64,000 nucleotides of DNA from Ravibacter sp964559125 (lineage in GTDB: Bacteria > Bacteroidota > Bacteroidia > Cytophagales > Spirosomataceae): positions 192,172-256,171 of the forward strand of contig CAZLGW010000003.1 in NCBI GenBank assembly GCA_964559125.1. Direction: 5' to 3'. The notes below the pieces were generated by a model. The model saw only the letters and a program-made list of their open reading frames with translations, searched no databases and was not told the origin of the DNA. Both the position numbers and the translations under genes were made by a program. This document shows positions 60,426 through 64,000 of the stretch, in pieces; the first letter of the stretch is position 1; every line of letters begins with the position of its first letter.

Positions 60426-60459
60426 CCTGCCGGGAAGATTTTCCCCGGCAGGTTTTTTT
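60426..60459 (+). terminator. Intrinsic terminator after secG
   Basis: CCTGCCGGG (60426-60434) and CCCGGCAGG (60444-60452) form a perfect 9-bp GC-rich stem followed by seven T. It separates the regulator-lptE-secG operon from groESL. Confidence 0.85.
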
Positions 60460-60485
60460 CTGCCTGAAGTCTTTTTGTCCTGATA

Positions 60486-60507
60486 TTTTTGCAGGAGTAT
60501 GCAAAAA
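60486..60507. promoter_or_regulatory. Perfect inverted repeat upstream of groES, candidate operator
   Basis: TTTTTGCA (60486-60493) and TGCAAAAA (60500-60507) are perfect 8-base arms with a 6-base spacer, ending 17 bases before the sigma-54-like element. It does not resemble CIRCE. It could be the binding site of the enhancer-binding protein encoded at 57328-58623 or of a repressor. Confidence 0.5.
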
Positions 60508-60524
60508 TGACAGTTTTTTATGTC

Positions 60525-60540
60525 TGGCACGAACCTTGTA
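60525..60540 (+). promoter_or_regulatory. Sigma-54-like -24/-12 promoter of groESL
   Basis: TGGCACGAACCTTGTA matches TGGCACG-N4-TTGCW with one change (T for C at -12) and exact spacing. It lies 64 bases upstream of the groES ATG. No TAnnTTTG box is present in this gap, and a dyad GACA-N8-TGTC (60510-60524 region) lies directly before it. Confidence 0.55.
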
Positions 60541-60603
60541 AGAAAGATGTCCGTGTGTCACAAATCTCAAAAACTGACAAATAAATAAAACGTTAAAATT
60601 CTT

Positions 60604-60894
60604 ATGTCAACTTTAATCGATGTGAAAGTCCAGCCTCTGGCGGACCGGGTACTTGTAGAAGCAGCTCCTGCTGAAGAAAAAACTGCTTTCGGTATCATTA
60701 TTCCTGACACTGCTAAAGAAAAGCCGCAACGGGGCACTGTAGTAGCGGTAGGACCTGGTAAGAAAGATGAGCCGTTGACAGTTAAAGTAGGCGATACTGT
60801 GCTTTACGGTAAGTATTCAGGCACCGAATTGACTGTAGAAGGTGGCGAATACTTGATTATGCGTGAGTCGGACATCTACGCTATCATCGGCTGA
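60604..60894 (+). CDS. groES: Co-chaperonin GroES
   Basis: A 96-residue GroES: VKVQPLADRVLVEAAPAEEKTAFGIIIPDTAKEKPQRGTVVAVGPG with the mobile loop (EEKTAFGIIIP) that contacts GroEL, and the C-terminal DTVLYGKYSGTELTVEGGEYLIMRESDIYAI. Followed 60 bases later by groEL in one operon. Confidence 0.98.
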   Translation: MSTLIDVKVQPLADRVLVEAAPAEEKTAFGIIIPDTAKEKPQRGTVVAVGPGKKDEPLTVKVGDTVLYGKYSGTELTVEGGEYLIMRESDIYAIIG

Positions 60895-60954
60895 TAGCCA
60901 TCCGGCATTTTTTTTCTTATTTTAACTCAAGTAACTTAATTAATTCAAAAAGTT

Positions 60955-62583
60955 ATGTCAAAGAAGATCTTTTTCGACGTAGAAGCCAGAGACAAAATAA
61001 AAAAAGGCGTCGATACGCTTGCAGACGCGGTAAAAGTAACACTGGGGCCTCGTGGCCGCAACGTGGTTATCGATAAGAAATTCGGTTCACCGACTATTAC
61101 CAAGGACGGTGTAACCGTGGCTAAGGAGATCGAGCTGAAGGATTCCATCGAAAATATGGGTGCTCAGCTCGTGAAGGAAGTTGCATCTAAGACTGCTGAT
61201 TCTGCCGGTGACGGTACCACCACCGCGACAGTATTGGCACAGGCTATCTATACTATCGGCGCTAAAAACGTAGCTGCCGGGGCTAACCCAATGGACCTGA
61301 AAAGGGGTATTGAGAAGGCTGTAGCCGCAGTGGTTGTCGACCTTGAGAAACAAAAGAAAAACATCTCTACTTCCAAAGAGATCGCTCAGGTCGCTACAAT
61401 CTCTGCCAATCACGATGAAGAAATCGGTAATATGATTGCCGAAGCAATGGAAAAAGTAGGTAAGGAGGGAGTTATCACTGTTGAAGAAGCTCGTGGTACC
61501 GAAACAGAAGTAAAAACTGTGGAAGGGATGCAATTCGACAGAGGTTATCTTTCTCCTTATTTTGTTACCAATACTGAGAAGATGGAAGTTGAGGCCGAGC
61601 GTCCTTTTATCCTGATCTCCGAGAAGAAAGTTTCTTCTATGAAAGAGCTTCTTCCTGTATTGGAAGCTGTAGCTCAGACCGGCCGTCCGCTGATCATTAT
61701 TGCTGAGGACGTCGACGGAGAGGCTCTGGCTACCCTGGTAGTCAACAAGATCCGCGGTGCATTGAAAGTGGCTGCTGTTAAAGCGCCAGGTTTCGGCGAT
61801 CGTCGTAAGGCTATGCTGGAAGACATCGCTATTCTGACAGGCGGTACCGTGATCAGCGAAGAGCGTGGCTTCAAACTTGAAAACGCTTCCCTGGAATATC
61901 TTGGTCAGGCTGAGAAAGTCCTTATCGACAAAGACAATACTACTATCGTAAACGGTAGCGGTGAAAGTGACGCTATCCAGGGACGTGTTAACCAGATCAA
62001 GTCCCAGATCGAGAATACTACTTCCGATTACGACCGTGAGAAGCTCCAGGAGCGTTTGGCCAAACTGTCGGGTGGTGTCGCCATCCTCTACATCGGTGCG
62101 GCTACTGAAGTAGAAATGAAAGAGAAAAAAGACCGTGTAGACGATGCATTGCATGCTACCCGTGCAGCTGTGGAAGAAGGTATCGTAGCAGGAGGTGGCG
62201 TAGCGCTTATCCGTGCTTCAGCTGCTCTGGAAACACTGCAGGGTAATAACGATGACGAAACTACCGGTATCAATATCATCAGGGTAGCGCTCGAAGCTCC
62301 TCTGCGCACTATCGTAGGCAACGCCGGCGGCGAAGGTTCTGTGGTAGTTCAGAAAGTAAAAGAAGGCAAAGACGGTTACGGCTACAATGCCAAGGATAAC
62401 ACATACGAGGATCTGCTGGCCGCAGGTATCATCGATCCTAAGAAAGTGGCACGTCTTGCGCTCGAGAACGCAGCTTCTATTTCAGGCCTGCTTCTTACTA
62501 CAGAGTGCGTAATCGCCGACGAACCGGAAGAAAATCCTGCACCTGCCATGCCTCACGGAGGCGGTATGGGCGGCATGATGTAA
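60955..62583 (+). CDS. groEL: Chaperonin GroEL
   Basis: A 542-residue GroEL. ATP-binding motifs KVTLGPRGRNVVIDK and DSAGDGTTTATVLAQAI, the hinge VEEGIVAGGGVALIRA and the C-terminal Gly/Met-rich tail PHGGGMGGMM are all present. Codon choice is visibly cleaner than in neighbouring genes (few rare codons), as expected for a very highly expressed gene. Ends at an intrinsic terminator. Confidence 0.99.
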   Translation: MSKKIFFDVEARDKIKKGVDTLADAVKVTLGPRGRNVVIDKKFGSPTITKDGVTVAKEIELKDSIENMGAQLVKEVASKTADSAGDGTTTATVLAQAIYTIGAKNVAAGANPMDLKRGIEKAVAAVVVDLEKQKKNISTSKEIAQVATISANHDEEIGNMIAEAMEKVGKEGVITVEEARGTETEVKTVEGMQFDRGYLSPYFVTNTEKMEVEAERPFILISEKKVSSMKELLPVLEAVAQTGRPLIIIAEDVDGEALATLVVNKIRGALKVAAVKAPGFGDRRKAMLEDIAILTGGTVISEERGFKLENASLEYLGQAEKVLIDKDNTTIVNGSGESDAIQGRVNQIKSQIENTTSDYDREKLQERLAKLSGGVAILYIGAATEVEMKEKKDRVDDALHATRAAVEEGIVAGGGVALIRASAALETLQGNNDDETTGINIIRVALEAPLRTIVGNAGGEGSVVVQKVKEGKDGYGYNAKDNTYEDLLAAGIIDPKKVARLALENAASISGLLLTTECVIADEPEENPAPAMPHGGGMGGMM

Positions 62584-62633
62584 TTCCGTTCAGGAAACAG
62601 GAGAGGTGGTTACGATTATCTCTTTTTGCCAGA

Positions 62634-62661
62634 ATCCCCGGGCCTCCCCGGGGATTTTTTT
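62634..62661 (+). terminator. Intrinsic terminator after groEL
   Basis: ATCCCCGGG (62634-62642) and CCCGGGGAT (62647-62655) form a perfect 9-bp stem with a 4-base loop and a run of seven T at the end. Confidence 0.88.
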
Positions 62662-62793
62662 GGTAGGTGGGGGAGTGCGATACGATGCTGTTGTCTAGTT
62701 TTACCTTCTTTGAAAAAGGGGCCGTCTATGAAATTAGGTGGAGAAGAGGTGATAGAGAGGGGAATGATTATTTCTGAAGTTAGGATAGATTTT

Positions 62794-63048
62794 TTAGTAT
62801 GAATCGCCGTCCAAAGTCCCTTTGAACTTGACCTTGTTTGAATTGTACATTTCAGCAAACACCTCCCACTCTACAAATTCGATCCCGTTACAGTTAACAT
62901 AGGTTGGTTTTGTGAAAGGATTGTTTTCCTCTTCAGAAATATATCCTTTATAATAGACGGCTTGAGAAAGAGGTGGCAATGGACGGAGAAAAGAGAGGCT
63001 AACTGAAAAATATATTATCTTACGATCATAATCGATACTATTTGCCAT
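62794..63048 (-). CDS. Small hypothetical protein in an AT-rich tail region
   Basis: An 84-residue protein beginning MANSIDYDRKIIYFSVSLSFL and ending VKFKGTLDGDSY, with one Cys (VNCNGIEFVEWEVF). No family recognised and no signal peptide obvious. Its start overlaps a possible TTG start of the divergent gene by 7 bases; with that gene starting at 63057 the two are separated by 8 bases. AT-rich compared with the groEL region. Confidence 0.45.
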   Translation of the reverse strand: MANSIDYDRKIIYFSVSLSFLRPLPPLSQAVYYKGYISEEENNPFTKPTYVNCNGIEFVEWEVFAEMYNSNKVKFKGTLDGDSY

Positions 63049-63056
63049 TCCCTCAG

Positions 63057-63980
63057 ATGAAATTCTTAAAAAAAAATATGGTTGAAATATTTTTAATTGT
63101 TGTTATAGCACTTGCTACTGTTGCGCTAGGTGTTTATGGAATTAAGGAGAAGCGAAAAGCTGAAGAGAAAGACGAGCAGTATAAGTTAAAAGACTCCGTT
63201 TATAAGGAAGAACTTAATAAGAAGAGCGATGAAATAAGAGAGATGAGCGAACAAATATTTCAATTGAATAACAGACTGCACGATTTAAGTATGAAGACTA
63301 TTGACGATCTTATTTACCTGAAGATGAGCGTGCCAGAAAAGATTTCAGTTGGGTTATTTTGTGATCTTAAAGATATAAATGCAGAGTTACCAACTGAACA
63401 TTTGCAGGACTTAAATGGGAGGGGTTTAGGGAAAGTAATAGAAGCAGGTAAAAGCTTTCGAGTCAAAGAACAGCTATATGGTAGGTTAGCTGTTTCAAAA
63501 CTTGAAGTATACATAAAATTTACTTCCGCTAAATCCGAATTGACCTATTATGGTGAATATCCGAGAGATATTAACAGGTTTGGTATTGGACCTATTGAGG
63601 TTAACCCTTTTACAAACCGTAATTTGGATAATTTTTATTTTGAATATTATTTTATTCCAGAGAAGGGCGAATACCTAGAGTTTACAAAAAGAAAATTAGA
63701 CTTGGGTATTCAGGAGAAAAAAAGTATGTCCTTGAAAGATTTTCAAAATGGCAACATTACTGTGGAACTTAAGTTTAACCATTTCGAAGGTGTTCGCTAT
63801 GCTGAAATTTTCAGTTTATCTAGAGACACCTTTATTCAGGTAAAAAGCCTTGGAATGCGATTAGACAATGAATTTGATATTTTTGAAATTGAAGGTTTCA
63901 AAAAAGAGGAGGGAAGTAATAAGTTTACCAGTAAGATTAAAATCCGTGACGTTGCTACCTTTGGTTGGAGGCAGAAATAG
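63057..63980 (+). CDS. Hypothetical membrane-anchored coiled-coil protein
   Basis: A 307-residue protein: one TM helix near the N terminus (MVEIFLIVVIALATVALGVYGI), a charged coiled coil (about residues 33-75; KRKAEEKDEQYKLKDSVYKEELNKKSDEIREMSEQIFQLNN), then a soluble beta-rich part with no family I recognise. The type I topology and coiled coil resemble small envelope proteins. Start chosen at ATG 63057; TTG 63042 and ATG 63078 are alternatives. Low GC and AT-ending codons differ sharply from the rest of the window, suggesting horizontal origin. Confidence 0.65.
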   Translation: MKFLKKNMVEIFLIVVIALATVALGVYGIKEKRKAEEKDEQYKLKDSVYKEELNKKSDEIREMSEQIFQLNNRLHDLSMKTIDDLIYLKMSVPEKISVGLFCDLKDINAELPTEHLQDLNGRGLGKVIEAGKSFRVKEQLYGRLAVSKLEVYIKFTSAKSELTYYGEYPRDINRFGIGPIEVNPFTNRNLDNFYFEYYFIPEKGEYLEFTKRKLDLGIQEKKSMSLKDFQNGNITVELKFNHFEGVRYAEIFSLSRDTFIQVKSLGMRLDNEFDIFEIEGFKKEEGSNKFTSKIKIRDVATFGWRQK

Positions 63981-64000
63981 GCAGATTTAATAAACGATTA

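Noticed and set aside
61087..62154. Long open frame opposite groEL
   Set aside because: An antisense shadow produced by the biased codon use of groEL; no motif or promoter.

Overview
The window is a chromosomal segment from a Bacteroidota bacterium, most likely order Cytophagales (a Spirosomaceae or Dyadobacter-like lineage is my guess). The evidence is a SusC/SusD pair with its own ECF sigma/FecR regulators, BshC (bacillithiol), an LptE of the Bacteroidota type, DUF2851, a PorE-like OmpA lipoprotein, and several promoters of the TTTG/TAnnTTTG type special to this phylum. Most of the window looks like about 50% GC by eye; the last 1.2 kb is clearly more AT-rich. No rRNA, tRNA, CRISPR array, phage or complete insertion sequence was seen.

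Region 1 (1-5159): the end of mutS, a nucleoside-type MFS permease overlapping an exonuclease III gene, a HigBA toxin-antitoxin pair, a small membrane protein and a DUF2851 protein. Region 2 (5273-23240, all minus strand): a PUL-like locus of 13 genes. It starts with an ECF sigma factor, a FecR anti-sigma factor and a SusC (with STN domain)/SusD pair. Instead of glycosidases it then encodes a Tat-exported DegT-type PLP enzyme, a tandem amidohydrolase fusion, an exported nitrilase-superfamily hydrolase, four single amidohydrolase-2 proteins, a cupredoxin and a beta-propeller dehydrogenase-like protein. This looks like a transport and degradation system for a non-glycan, probably C-N containing ligand, and I do not know a described counterpart. 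The amidohydrolases come as three pairs, each with one domain that has lost most metal ligands; one pair is fused. Several RNA-level signals lie in this locus: an antisense terminator between fecR and susC, a perfect 19-bp hairpin after susD, a MITE-like element between sigma and fecR, and a hairpin terminator at the end.

Region 3 (23445-34262): a monofunctional transglycosylase, a small membrane protein, a secreted subtilase, an M24 aminopeptidase, and a complete eboABCDEF operon (metabolite export cluster known from scytonemin-making cyanobacteria, Bacteroidota and eustigmatophyte plastids). Region 4 (34406-38958): a four-gene cassette for making and loading a 3-amino-3,6-dideoxyhexose (cupin ketoisomerase, aminotransferase, GT2, methyltransferase) next to a polytopic GT-C-like membrane protein. 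Region 5 (39112-45551): an XRE regulator, a possible 31-residue membrane peptide, a hypothetical protein, a membrane-anchored LytTR regulator, fabI, 5-formyl-THF cyclo-ligase, bshC and an APH-fold kinase.

Region 6 (46018-55560): fructose bisphosphatase, NADP-isocitrate dehydrogenase, a PorE-like lipoprotein, a sodium:solute symporter, clpS, recR, an exported superoxide dismutase and a TPR protein. Region 7 (55813-62661): miaB, an orphan sigma-54 enhancer-binding protein, lptE, a conserved unknown protein, secG, then groES-groEL preceded by an inverted repeat and a sequence very close to a sigma-54 promoter. Region 8 (62794-63980): two AT-rich hypothetical genes of probable foreign origin.
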